In this document: in pieces, positions 23,701 to 30,326 of the stretch
Layout of the letters: every line of letters begins with the position of its first letter
Position numbering within the stretch: the first letter of the stretch is position 1
Assembly (NCBI GenBank): GCA_041687295.1
Contig: JAWLCG010000011.1
Coordinates: forward strand, 1 to 30,326
From: JAWLCG01 sp041687295
Lineage (GTDB): Bacteria; Planctomycetota; Phycisphaerae; SM23-33; FEN-1343
DNA length: 30,326 nucleotides
Direction of reading: 5' to 3'
The notes under the pieces: model-generated
Database searches by the model: none
The model's input: the letters and a program-made list of their open reading frames with translations, nothing else
What the model was told of the DNA's origin: nothing
Position numbers and translations under genes: made by a program

Positions 23701-24240
23701 TTACGTCTCGACAACGCCGTCCTGGCCAATGGTGGTGCCGCCGGCGAGGGCGAGGCCGCGGCCAATGCGGCCACGGGCGTCGACCAGGGCGCGGGGGCCG
23801 ACGTAGCTGGCCGGCTCGACGACGGCGTCGTGCTCGATGACGGCGCCGGCGGCCACGATGGCCAGCGCGCCGAGGCTCGCCCCGGCGGCGACCACGGCCA
23901 GGGGGCCCACCAGGCTGCCCGGGCCTCGCTGGGCGGAGGGGCTCACGACGGCGGAGGGGTCGGCCAGGGCGGGCAGCTCGCAGCCGGCGGCGCGGGCCTG
24001 CTCGGCCAGGCGCTGCCGGCAGGCGGGGTTGCCGATGGCGACGGCGACGGCCTCGATCGTGCCACGGCTCCGCAGCTCGGCCAGCTGACTCGACGGCCCC
24101 AGCACCTCCAGGCCCAGCACGGCAGAGCCCGCCGGCGCGGCGTCATCAATGAAGCCGACAACCGTGACGCCCTCGATTCGCCGGGCCATCTCGGCGACCA
24201 CGCGGCCCAGGCCCCCGGCGCCGATGATGGCGAGTTTCAC
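23701..24240 (-). CDS. pglD: PglD/NeuD-family sugar N-acetyltransferase, short C-terminus
   Basis: A 179-residue protein. The N-terminal Rossmann-like domain opens MKLAIIGAGGLGRVVAEMARR, has VVGFIDDAAPAG (28-39), and is followed by hexapeptide turns. GAVIEHDAVV (about 132-141) holds the likely catalytic His-Asp. PglD acetylates the 4-amino group of UDP-4-amino-sugars in bacillosamine synthesis. The family normally continues after the TIGQDGVV coil with a GAGAVV...VGNPA segment; here the gene stops at VVET, so about 20-30 residues seem to be missing. GTG start overlaps the upstream TGA (GTGA), meaning translational coupling to the WecA-like gene. It is convergent with the WbuB-like gene, with only 7 bases between the stops. 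Confidence 0.83.
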   Translation of the reverse strand: MKLAIIGAGGLGRVVAEMARRIEGVTVVGFIDDAAPAGSAVLGLEVLGPSSQLAELRSRGTIEAVAVAIGNPACRQRLAEQARAAGCELPALADPSAVVSPSAQRGPGSLVGPLAVVAAGASLGALAIVAAGAVIEHDAVVEPASYVGPRALVDARGRIGRGLALAGGTTIGQDGVVET

Positions 24241-25352
24241 GCGTGGCCCTCCGGTGCGACGGGCAGGGCGGCGGGCTCGGCCATCGGGGCCGGGCTGTCA
24301 CAGCGGTGCGTGCGGAAGTAGCGGTGCACCCATACCGAATAGCTGCCCAGCACCGCCAGCAGGCCGATCAGCACGGCCAGCTGCCCGGCCGGGCCGACGC
24401 GGGCGTAGATCAGCCCGCCGGCGCTGCAGAGCACCATCAGGCCGGCCTGCACGAGCGAGACCGTCGTGTGGCTCCAGCCGCAACGGATCAGCAGCTGGTA
24501 GTGGTGCTCGCGGTGGGCCTGCAGGACGTTCTCCCGCCGCAGGGCCCGCTTGAAGAGCGTGAAGGTGGCGTCGTAGAGGAACACGCCCAGCGGCAGCACG
24601 AAGGCGACCCACGGCATCCCGCTGTGCTTGCCGCCCAGCAGCGTCAGCATGGCCAGGGTGAAGCCGATCGCCGTGGAGCCCACGTCGCCCATGAACATGC
24701 GGGCGCGGGGGAAGTTGTGCGGCAGGAAGCCCATGCACGCCCCGGCCAACGCAGCCGCCGCCAGGACGCTGTTGCCCATCTCACCCCACAGCAGCAGCAG
24801 TGAGAGGCTCAGGCCGCCGATGAGCCCCTGCAGGCTCGCGATGCCGTTGATGCCGTCCATGAAGTTGAAGAAGTTCACGAAGCCCACCGTGAACACCACC
24901 GCCATCGCCAGCCCCAGCCAGCCGGGCAGCGGCAGCAGCAGGAACGGCAGGCCCGGGTCGCGCAGGCCCAGGCCGATCAGGCCGATCGTCAGGCCGGCGA
25001 CCACGAAGTGCACGGCCAGGCGGGCCAGCGAGGGCATCGAGATCACGTCGTCGACAAAGCTGGTGCCGACCACCACCGCCCCGACCCCGGCGGCGACCAG
25101 GAAGGCCAGCGTCAGCTTGGCGAACAGCATGAAGCCGATCAGGGCGCCCAGCAGGATGGCCACACCGCCCACCCGGGGGGTGGGGGTGCTGTGGCTGGAG
25201 CGGTGTCCCGGGCGGTCGAGGATCCGCAGCCGTCGGCCCGCCCAGGCGGCGGGAAAACCGATCAGGCAGCTGGCGGCGGCGGCCCCGGCGCAGGCGCCCA
25301 TCAGCCGCAGCTCGACGTTGTCTACCTCGGTCAGCATCGTCATCAGGGCCAT
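24237..25352 (-). CDS. Undecaprenyl-phosphate sugar-1-phosphate transferase (WecA/WbpL-like)
   Basis: A 371-residue polytopic membrane enzyme of the MraY/WecA superfamily, about 10-11 spans. It transfers a HexNAc-1-phosphate from a UDP-sugar to undecaprenyl phosphate, the first step of repeat-unit assembly. Motifs: SSHSTPTPRVGGVAI (52-66), the catalytic FVDDV (99-103), NFFNFMDGINGIA (160-172), FPRARMFMGDVGS (214-226) and the cytoplasmic HREHHYQ (280-286). Because it lies within the dehydratase/aminotransferase/acetyltransferase group, the substrate may be a bacillosamine- or FucNAc-type UDP-sugar (WbpL style). AGGAG precedes ATG 25352 by 6-7 bases. It is 14 bases after the aminotransferase stop and overlaps pglD by 4 bases. 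Confidence 0.92.
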   Translation of the reverse strand: MALMTMLTEVDNVELRLMGACAGAAAASCLIGFPAAWAGRRLRILDRPGHRSSHSTPTPRVGGVAILLGALIGFMLFAKLTLAFLVAAGVGAVVVGTSFVDDVISMPSLARLAVHFVVAGLTIGLIGLGLRDPGLPFLLLPLPGWLGLAMAVVFTVGFVNFFNFMDGINGIASLQGLIGGLSLSLLLLWGEMGNSVLAAAALAGACMGFLPHNFPRARMFMGDVGSTAIGFTLAMLTLLGGKHSGMPWVAFVLPLGVFLYDATFTLFKRALRRENVLQAHREHHYQLLIRCGWSHTTVSLVQAGLMVLCSAGGLIYARVGPAGQLAVLIGLLAVLGSYSVWVHRYFRTHRCDSPAPMAEPAALPVAPEGHA

Positions 25353-25366
25353 GCACTACTCCTGGG

Positions 25367-26521
25367 CTATCGCCCCATCGGCTGCCGCCGCGCCGGCCGG
25401 GCCAGCGCCGCCCGCACCTGCCGGGCCACCCGCTGGACCTGCTGGAGGGTCATCGTGGAGAAGAACGGCAGGGCCAGCGTCCGCTCGGCGATCCGCTCGG
25501 TGATCGGGAAATCCCCGGGCCCGAAGCCGAACTGCCGGCGGATGAAGGGCTGGTGGTGGATCGGGGCGAAGTACCGCTCGCACCCGATGCCGGCCGCCTG
25601 GAGCTGGGCGGCCACCGCGTCGCGGTCGGTCGCCGTCAGCGCGTCGGCCAGGCGGACCACGTAGACGAACCAGCTCGCCGAGGCCGGGTCGTGGCAGGGC
25701 GGCAGGTGGATCTCCTCGACGTCGGCCAGGGCCTCGGCGTACCAGCGGGCGACCTGGCGTCGGCGGGCGAGGATCTCGTCCAGCCGCTCCATCTGCACCA
25801 CGCCCATCGCGGCCGAGAGCTCGCTGAGGCGGTAGTTGTAGCCCAGCCGCTCGTGGCTGAGCCAGCCGAGGGTGTCGCGGCCCTGGTTGCGCATCGAGCG
25901 AAGCCGCCCGGCCAGCTCGGCGTCGTCGGTGACGACCATGCCGCCCTCGCCGGTGGTGATCTGCTTGTTGGGGTAGAAGGCGAACACGCCGCAGTCGCCG
26001 AAGCTGCCGGCGGGCCGGCCGTGCAGACTCGCGCCGAGGGCCTCGCAGCAGTCCTCGATCAGGTGCAGGCCGTGGCGGCGGGCGATGGCCTCGTAGCGGT
26101 CGAAGTGCACCGGGTTGCCGAAGACCTCCACCGGCAGGATCGCCCGCGTGCGGGGCGTGATGGCGGCCGCGATGCGGTCGGGGTCGAGGTTGTAGCTCTC
26201 GGGGTCGATGTCGACGAAAACCGGGCGGACGCCCTCGTACAGCAGGCAGCCCGTGGTGGCGATGAAGCTGAACGGGGTGGTGATCACCTCGTCGCCGCTC
26301 TGCAGGTCCAGCCCGCGCACGCACAGGTGCAGGCCGCTGGTGCCGCTGTTGACGCCAACGGCGAACCGCCGGCGGGTCCGCTGGGCGACGGCCTGCTCGA
26401 AGGCCTCCAGCTGCGGGCCGATCGTCAGCCGATCGGTCTGCAGCACGGCCATCACGGCGGCTCGCTCGCGGTCGGTCAGGTCGGGTTTGGACAGCGGGAT
26501 GAGCTCTGAATCGTTGGCCAC
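25367..26521 (-). CDS. DegT/DnrJ/EryC1 sugar aminotransferase (PglE-like)
   Basis: A 384-residue PLP aminotransferase. SKPDLTDRERAAV opens it, VGVNSGTSGLHL (55-66) binds phosphate, IEDCCEALGA (155-164) has the cofactor Asp, and FYPNKQITTGEGGMVVTDD (182-200) carries the PLP lysine K186. It would aminate the 4-keto sugar made by the dehydratase at 26759-28837. The true start is uncertain: the frame runs to an ATG at 26683, but that ATG and the peptide MECGGSDAALARW lie in repeat module C. I chose the GTG at 26521 (AGGTG 6 bases upstream); GTGs at 26530 and 26536 are alternatives. The repeat module separates it from the dehydratase gene upstream. Confidence 0.88.
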   Translation of the reverse strand: MANDSELIPLSKPDLTDRERAAVMAVLQTDRLTIGPQLEAFEQAVAQRTRRRFAVGVNSGTSGLHLCVRGLDLQSGDEVITTPFSFIATTGCLLYEGVRPVFVDIDPESYNLDPDRIAAAITPRTRAILPVEVFGNPVHFDRYEAIARRHGLHLIEDCCEALGASLHGRPAGSFGDCGVFAFYPNKQITTGEGGMVVTDDAELAGRLRSMRNQGRDTLGWLSHERLGYNYRLSELSAAMGVVQMERLDEILARRRQVARWYAEALADVEEIHLPPCHDPASASWFVYVVRLADALTATDRDAVAAQLQAAGIGCERYFAPIHHQPFIRRQFGFGPGDFPITERIAERTLALPFFSTMTLQQVQRVARQVRAALARPARRQPMGR

Positions 26522-26536
26522 GGGTTGCACCTGCAC

Positions 26537-26758
26537 AAAAACCGGGGAACCCCTCCACCGCCGGAGGAGGAGTCGGGAATCGACGAACGCAAATCCAAAG
26601 CGGCCCGGTGCCGTGGCTACGGCGTTTGTAGCCACGTGTTGGGACCATCGAGCCAAAGCGGCGTCGCTGCCGCCGCACTCCATACGGCCCAGGTGGCGCT
26701 TGGCGCCTTGGCTGCCGGGCCTCGCTGCGCTCGACCCGGCCTACGGGCTCGGCCCGGG
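26537..26758. other. Intergenic gap within the - strand run, holding repeat module C
   Basis: A 222-base gap between the dehydratase stop and the aminotransferase start. Apart from module C (26595-26712) it has no gene. It interrupts what otherwise looks like one operon, so the module could act as a transcript-processing or attenuation point. Confidence 0.55.
26595..26712. repeat. Palindromic intergenic module, copy C
   Basis: Contains the AGCCAAAGCGGCG...GCCGCCGCACTCC arm (26651-26681) followed by ATACGG, and upstream a perfect stem GTGGCTAC (26613-26620) / GTAGCCAC (26628-26635). The left GGAGTGCGGCG arm seen in copies A and B is absent. The reversed reading of this copy provides the in-frame ATG upstream of the aminotransferase gene. 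Confidence 0.7.
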
Positions 26759-28837
26759 CTACTCGGCCGAGCCGCTGGCGGCGGGCTGGGCGGCCGGTGG
26801 TCGGCGGGTCTTGTCGACGGTGTCGGGCGGGTTGAGCGGCTCATACTCCGGCACGACCCGCTGCAGGGCCTGGACGATCTGCTGGCGGTCGGCCTCGTTG
26901 GCCAGGGCCTCCAGCTCGCCGAGGCGGGCCTGCAGGGCGTCCCAGTCCATCGGGCGAGTCCGCCAGACGCGGACCTTCTCGTGCGTGGTCGGCTCGATGT
27001 CCTCGCCCTCGATGCGCAGCTCCTCGAAGAGCTTCTCGCCAGGCCGAACGCCCGTGAAGACGATGTCGATGTCCACGCCGGGGCGGAAGCCCGACAGGGT
27101 GATCAGGTCGCGGGCGAGGTCGACGATCTTGACCGGCTCGCCCATGTCCAGCAGGAAGATCTGCCCGCCGGTGCCGGTGGCGGCGGCCTGCAGGACGAGC
27201 TGGCTGGCCTCGGGGATGGTCATGAAGTAGCGGGTCATCTCCGGGTGGGTCACGCGGACGGGCCCGCCCTCGGCGATCTGCTTCTTGAAGATCGGCACGA
27301 CCGAGCCGGCCGAGCCCAGCACGTTGCCGAAGCGGACGGCCTTGTACTGCGTCGTGCAGCCCGGCCGGCCGTTGAGGGCCTGGACGTACAGTTCCGCCAC
27401 GCGCTTCGTGCAGCCCATGATGCTGGAGGGGTTGACGGCCTTGTCGGTGGAAATCATGACGAATTCATCGGCCCCGGCCGCACAGGCGGCGTCGGCGACG
27501 TTGCGGGTGCCGAAGACGTTGTTCTTGATGGCCTCGCAGCTGTTGCGCTCCATCAGGGGCACGTGCTTGTGGGCGGCGGCGTGGATGACCACCTCGGGCC
27601 GGTGCAACTCGAAGACGCGGTGGATGCGCTTGCGGTCGAAGATGTCGCAGATGACCGTCGCGACGGGCAGCTGAGGCCACCGCTGGGCCAGCTCGCGCTC
27701 GATCTCGAACAGGGGGTTCTCCGCCTGCTCGACCAGGATCAGCCTCGCCGGGTCGAAGGCGGCGATCTGGCGGCACATCTCCGAGCCGATCGAGCCGCCG
27801 GCACCGGTGATGAGCACCCGCCGGCCCGCCAGGAAGCGCCCGATCGCCTGGCGGTCGAGGTTGACCACCGCCCGGCCGAGCAGGTCGTTGATGTCCACCT
27901 CGTGGATCTGGCTGACGGTGAAGCGACCGTCGATCAGCTCCGAGACGCCCGGCAGGCTGCGGAACTTCAGGTTGGCGCCCTGGCAGAGGCTCACCACCCG
28001 CCGCAGCTCCTTCTGCGAGGCCGAGGGCATGGCGATGAGCACCTCGTCGACGTCGTGCTCCTCGCAGAGGGCCTTGAGCTGGTCGGTCCGCCCCAGCACC
28101 GGCAGGCCGTGCAGGTAGAGCCCCTGCTTGGCCGGGTCGTCATCGACCAGGCCGACCACGCGGTAGCGGTCCTCCTGCATGCGGTAGATCTCGCGGATGA
28201 GCGTCTCGGCGGCGTTGCCGGCGCCCACGACGATCACCCGGCGGAGCCCCTCGGCCGCCACGGGGCGCAGCTCCTCACGGTAGAGCCGCACGCCCAGCCG
28301 GGCCGTGCAGACCAGAAAGACCGTCGCGATGAAGTCCAGCACCATCACGCCCGGCGGCATGCGGAACAAGGGCAAGCGCCCGGCCTGCATCGGGCCCCAG
28401 TCGATGCCCAGATAGATCACAAAACCAATCAGCAACGTCAGCCACGAGGCGTACAGAATCTGCGCCACGTCGCGGATGCCGGCGTACTGCCACCAGCCCC
28501 GGAAGAGCTTGGCGGCAATGAACACAGCCGTCTTGATCGCCAGGGCGAACGGCAGCATCACCAGGTACTTCTCGCCAAACCAGCGCCCCTCCATCAGCTG
28601 GGGGACGTCGAGGCGCACGAGAAAAGCCAACAGTAATGCCAGCGCAAACAAAACGTTATGTACGACGAGGTTGACCGCCAGCCGATGGCGCAGCATCAGC
28701 GGCTCCAGTCGGGCAAACAGCCCCGTCGGCTCGGGACCCGTCGCGATGTCGGTGGGTTGAGCTGGCACAGGTTCCCAGGAATAGTGGGGAATCGTCCTGG
28801 TAAAGCGTCGGCGAATACCGCTGCTCACTTTACCCAA
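26759..28837 (-). CDS. Membrane-bound nucleotide-sugar 4,6-dehydratase (PglF/WbpM/CapD family)
   Basis: A protein of about 692 residues. Four membrane spans lie between about 52 and 180. A first Rossmann-like domain has RRVIVVGAGNAAETLIREI (199-217). The catalytic SDR domain has VLITGAGGSIGSEMCRQ (341-357), HAAAHKHVPLMERN (419-432) and STDKAVNPSSIMGCTKR (463-479), with Met at the usual Tyr position (M474, K478), which is normal for the WbpM/PglF group. RPGEKLFEEL is near the C-terminus. It converts a UDP-HexNAc to the 4-keto-6-deoxy sugar. The start is uncertain: TTG 28837 has no ribosome site, since eight C occupy that position; GTG 28828 is possible. It lies 40 bases after the TPR gene on the same strand. 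Confidence 0.92.
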   Translation of the reverse strand: MGKVSSGIRRRFTRTIPHYSWEPVPAQPTDIATGPEPTGLFARLEPLMLRHRLAVNLVVHNVLFALALLLAFLVRLDVPQLMEGRWFGEKYLVMLPFALAIKTAVFIAAKLFRGWWQYAGIRDVAQILYASWLTLLIGFVIYLGIDWGPMQAGRLPLFRMPPGVMVLDFIATVFLVCTARLGVRLYREELRPVAAEGLRRVIVVGAGNAAETLIREIYRMQEDRYRVVGLVDDDPAKQGLYLHGLPVLGRTDQLKALCEEHDVDEVLIAMPSASQKELRRVVSLCQGANLKFRSLPGVSELIDGRFTVSQIHEVDINDLLGRAVVNLDRQAIGRFLAGRRVLITGAGGSIGSEMCRQIAAFDPARLILVEQAENPLFEIERELAQRWPQLPVATVICDIFDRKRIHRVFELHRPEVVIHAAAHKHVPLMERNSCEAIKNNVFGTRNVADAACAAGADEFVMISTDKAVNPSSIMGCTKRVAELYVQALNGRPGCTTQYKAVRFGNVLGSAGSVVPIFKKQIAEGGPVRVTHPEMTRYFMTIPEASQLVLQAAATGTGGQIFLLDMGEPVKIVDLARDLITLSGFRPGVDIDIVFTGVRPGEKLFEELRIEGEDIEPTTHEKVRVWRTRPMDWDALQARLGELEALANEADRQQIVQALQRVVPEYEPLNPPDTVDKTRRPPAAQPAASGSAE

Positions 28838-28877
28838 AGCGGGGGGGGCGTTTCACGGACAAATCCATTCCGCCGCG

Positions 28878-29957
28878 CTAATCCCGCCCGGCCGGCAGGG
28901 CGCCCTCGACTTGGCCACTGGCCAGGCAGCCGGCCCAGAAGGCCTCAAGCCCCTCGCGCAGCAGCGGCTCGGCGTTGATCTGGGCCGCCCGGCGAAGGGC
29001 GTCGGCGGCCGCGGCGGTCTGGCCGTCGAACCACAGCACATAGCCCAGCGTGAACAGGCCGGCCGCGTCATCGGGGTTCGCCTCGAGGTGCGCGCGGAGA
29101 TAACCCAGCACGGTGTCGAACTCCGCGTCGTCGGCGAAGAACGACCGCAGGGCGACCGGCGCCAGGGCCAGCTCGGGGAAGACCTCCGCCGCCCGCCGCA
29201 GGTAGTAGGCGCTCAGCGGGTACTGGTTGAGGGCGAAGCTGGCGTGGGCCAGGCTCAGCAGGCTCTCGGGGGCCTTGCGGGCGATGTCCAGGGACATCTG
29301 GAACTGGTGCTCGGCCTCGAGGTAGTCGCGCTGGCGGAAGCGGGCGTCGCCCTCGCGGAGGAACTGCCCGTAGAGCCCGCCGCCCTCGGTCGGGGCCAGG
29401 CTCGTCAACGGCCCAGCCGGCTCGACGTCCTCGGCCGCCAGGCCGAAGGCCTCGACCACCACGGAGCCCATGGCCCGCTCCACGGCCGAGAGCCGCGAAA
29501 CCGTCTCAGGGTCGCCCAGCGTGTTCGTCGGGCCGCTCAGCGCCCCCTCGCCCAGGCCGCCCAGCGAGCTGCCGCCCCCGCCCACGTCGACAGCGAGGTT
29601 GGGGCCCTGGGGCTGGTAGATCACCTGGCTGCCGGCGGGGCCGCCGCCCAGCACGCCCCGCAGACTGCCGCCCATCGGGCTGGCGGCCGCGGAAGCTCGG
29701 CCCCGGCTGATCGTGTACGAGCCGGCCGAGAGGGATTGGCTCAGCACGCCACCGCCCCCGCCGCCCCGCCGTCCGGTGGCCCCCAGGCCGTAGGAGTACC
29801 GCTGGAAGGTCCCGACGCCGAAGCTGGGGTTGTGGCCCGGACGGTTCATGTAGCCCACGCCCAGCGACCCCCGGGCCTGCCCGCGGGCCTCGCCCGCCAG
29901 CAGCCCCAGGAGGCTCAGCGCCAGGATGAGCGACAGGTGGGGTCTCATCGCATTCAT
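28878..29957 (-). CDS. Secreted TPR-repeat protein with Gly-rich N-terminal region
   Basis: A 359-residue exported protein. Residues 1-27 form a signal peptide (MRPHLSLILALSLLGLLAGEARGQA). Residues about 30-170 are low-complexity, Gly/Ser-rich with a run of six Gly. From about 205 on there are alpha-helical TPR-like units: YGQFLREGDARFRQRDYLEAEHQFQMSLDIARKAPESLLSLAHASFALNQYPLSAYYLRRAAEVFPE, then a second set ending in NPDDAAGLFTLGYVLWFDGQTAAAADALRRAAQI. TPR proteins often scaffold envelope assembly; the role here is unknown. The open frame continues upstream to 30125 but runs into repeats. The start is ATG 29957 or ATG 29948; both lie within or just after tandem TATAAT boxes and no ribosome site is seen. 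Confidence 0.8.
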   Translation of the reverse strand: MNAMRPHLSLILALSLLGLLAGEARGQARGSLGVGYMNRPGHNPSFGVGTFQRYSYGLGATGRRGGGGGGVLSQSLSAGSYTISRGRASAAASPMGGSLRGVLGGGPAGSQVIYQPQGPNLAVDVGGGGSSLGGLGEGALSGPTNTLGDPETVSRLSAVERAMGSVVVEAFGLAAEDVEPAGPLTSLAPTEGGGLYGQFLREGDARFRQRDYLEAEHQFQMSLDIARKAPESLLSLAHASFALNQYPLSAYYLRRAAEVFPELALAPVALRSFFADDAEFDTVLGYLRAHLEANPDDAAGLFTLGYVLWFDGQTAAAADALRRAAQINAEPLLREGLEAFWAGCLASGQVEGALPAGRD

Positions 29958-29970
29958 TATAGCGATTATA
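29956..29970 (-). promoter_or_regulatory. Tandem -10 boxes at the start of the TPR gene
   Basis: On the minus strand CGCTATAATCGCTATAATG contains two perfect TATAAT hexamers 9 bases apart (29965-29970 and 29956-29961). The second overlaps the first ATG. A weak -35 (TTCCTA) stands 17 bases before the first. Transcription from either would begin at or a few bases before the start codons, which suggests a leaderless or near-leaderless mRNA. Confidence 0.5.
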
Positions 29971-30039
29971 GCGGGACAGGCCCCAGGTAGGAACCCCTTG
30001 CGCCTGCATTGGATTCCGCCGCCCTGGGCCCCACGACGG

Positions 30040-30237
30040 GTGCCGTGGCTACGGCGTTCGCAGCCACGTCTTGCAGCCACTGCCTTTGAGGGCCTCAAGC
30101 CAAAGCGGCGTCCAGGCCGCCGCACTCCATATTGCGCTCGCGCCCTGGGCCTCCGTTGGTGGATATGACTGACGATTCGATGCCGGAAGACGTGGCTACA
30201 AACGCCGTGAGCCTATCCGACAATTCGGGGCCACGGC
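30040..30237. repeat. Palindromic intergenic module, copy D
   Basis: Begins GTGCCGTGGCTACGGCGTTC with an imperfect GTGGCTAC/GCAGCCAC stem, as in copy C. It continues with AAGCCAAAGCGGCGTCCAGG and the CGCCGCACTCCATA arm (about 30098-30130), then GCGCTCGCGCCCTGGGCC, a GACTGACGATTCG box and a GACGTGGCTACAAACGCCGT segment. It thus has both the upstream element of copy C and the downstream element of copies A and B, and may be the most complete of the four. Confidence 0.75.
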
Positions 30238-30270
30238 AAACCGGTGGAGCCGACCGAGCCCGGCCCGGCC

Positions 30271-30323
30271 GGTTCGGAGCCCCGAAGGGGCGCCAGTTTT
30301 TAGCCGGGGGCGTAAGCCCCCGG
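30271..30323. repeat. Two adjacent short hairpin repeats
   Basis: GCCCC-GAA-GGGGC (30279-30291) within a GGTTCGGAGCCCC unit like those at 6120-6207, then CCGGGGGC-GTAA-GCCCCCGG (30304-30323), a perfect 8-bp stem with a tetraloop. A five-T run lies between them (30297-30301), so the first could act as a terminator for + strand transcription. Confidence 0.65.
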
Positions 30324-30326
30324 AAT

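Larger units (their letters stand above)
29971..30326. other. Right-end gap filled with repeats
   Basis: Upstream of the TPR gene there is no supportable gene up to the window edge. It contains module D (30040-30237), a GGTTCGGAGCCCC unit (30271-30292) and a perfect hairpin (30304-30323). Open frames here repeat peptides seen in the other gaps. Confidence 0.7.

Noticed and set aside
26525..28636. 703-residue open frame on the + strand opposite the dehydratase
   Set aside because: Same cause: high GC3 removes stops in the antisense frame. It begins in repeat module C and has no ribosome site or family features.

Overview
The window is GC-rich bacterial DNA that looks like a planctomycete, possibly Phycisphaerae or a relative. 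The evidence is a PEP-CTERM sorting-signal protein at the left end, many intergenic palindromic repeat modules of a kind I associate with planctomycete genomes, and strong GC3 codon bias. Lineage is an inference, because there is no rRNA or other marker here. Almost the whole window is one locus for a surface polysaccharide built by the lipid-linked Wzx/Wzy route.

Layout. 1-2081: a PEP-CTERM protein (-), a YbaK-type deacylase (+) and a repeat-filled gap. 2082-7704: a UDP-sugar 6-dehydrogenase preceded by a large VanZ-like membrane protein (both -), an unknown membrane-anchored protein (+), repeats, and a UDP-GlcNAc 2-epimerase family gene (-). 8062-13453: a + strand run of two glycosyltransferases, a Wzx flippase and a Wzy polymerase, ending at a convergent hairpin. 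13560-18037: a - strand run of oxidoreductase, acyltransferase, a short sugar-dehydrogenase-like protein, aminotransferase and glycosyltransferase. 18268-23693: a divergent + strand run of glycosyltransferase, GDP-mannose dehydratase, GDP-fucose synthase, an SDR epimerase and a WbuB-like glycosyltransferase. 23701-29957: a - strand run of TPR protein, PglF/WbpM-like dehydratase, aminotransferase, WecA-like initiating transferase and PglD-like acetyltransferase. The right end is repeats.

How the genes fit together. Three sugar-nucleotide routes can be read. (i) UDP-GlcNAc is oxidised at C6 (2082-3401), oxidised at C3 (17111-18037), aminated (14820-15923), acetylated (16680-17120) and epimerised at C2 (6601-7704); this is the WbpA/B/E/D/I logic for a di-N-acetylated mannuronic acid. 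(ii) A 4,6-dehydratase, an aminotransferase and a PglD-like acetyltransferase could make a UDP-diNAc-bacillosamine-type sugar. The WecA-like transferase inside that gene group could load it onto undecaprenyl phosphate. (iii) Gmd and Fcl give GDP-L-fucose. Five glycosyltransferases would extend the unit, Wzx would flip it and Wzy would polymerise it. No Wza/Wzc export machinery, GDP-mannose pyrophosphorylase or exosortase is visible, so these must lie elsewhere.

The most unusual items are the short sugar-dehydrogenase-like protein that has no UDP-binding C-terminal domain (15916-16677), the two divergent five-gene runs from one AT-richer control region near 18.1 kb, and the family of palindromic intergenic modules. 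I did not find a clearly new defence or mobile system.
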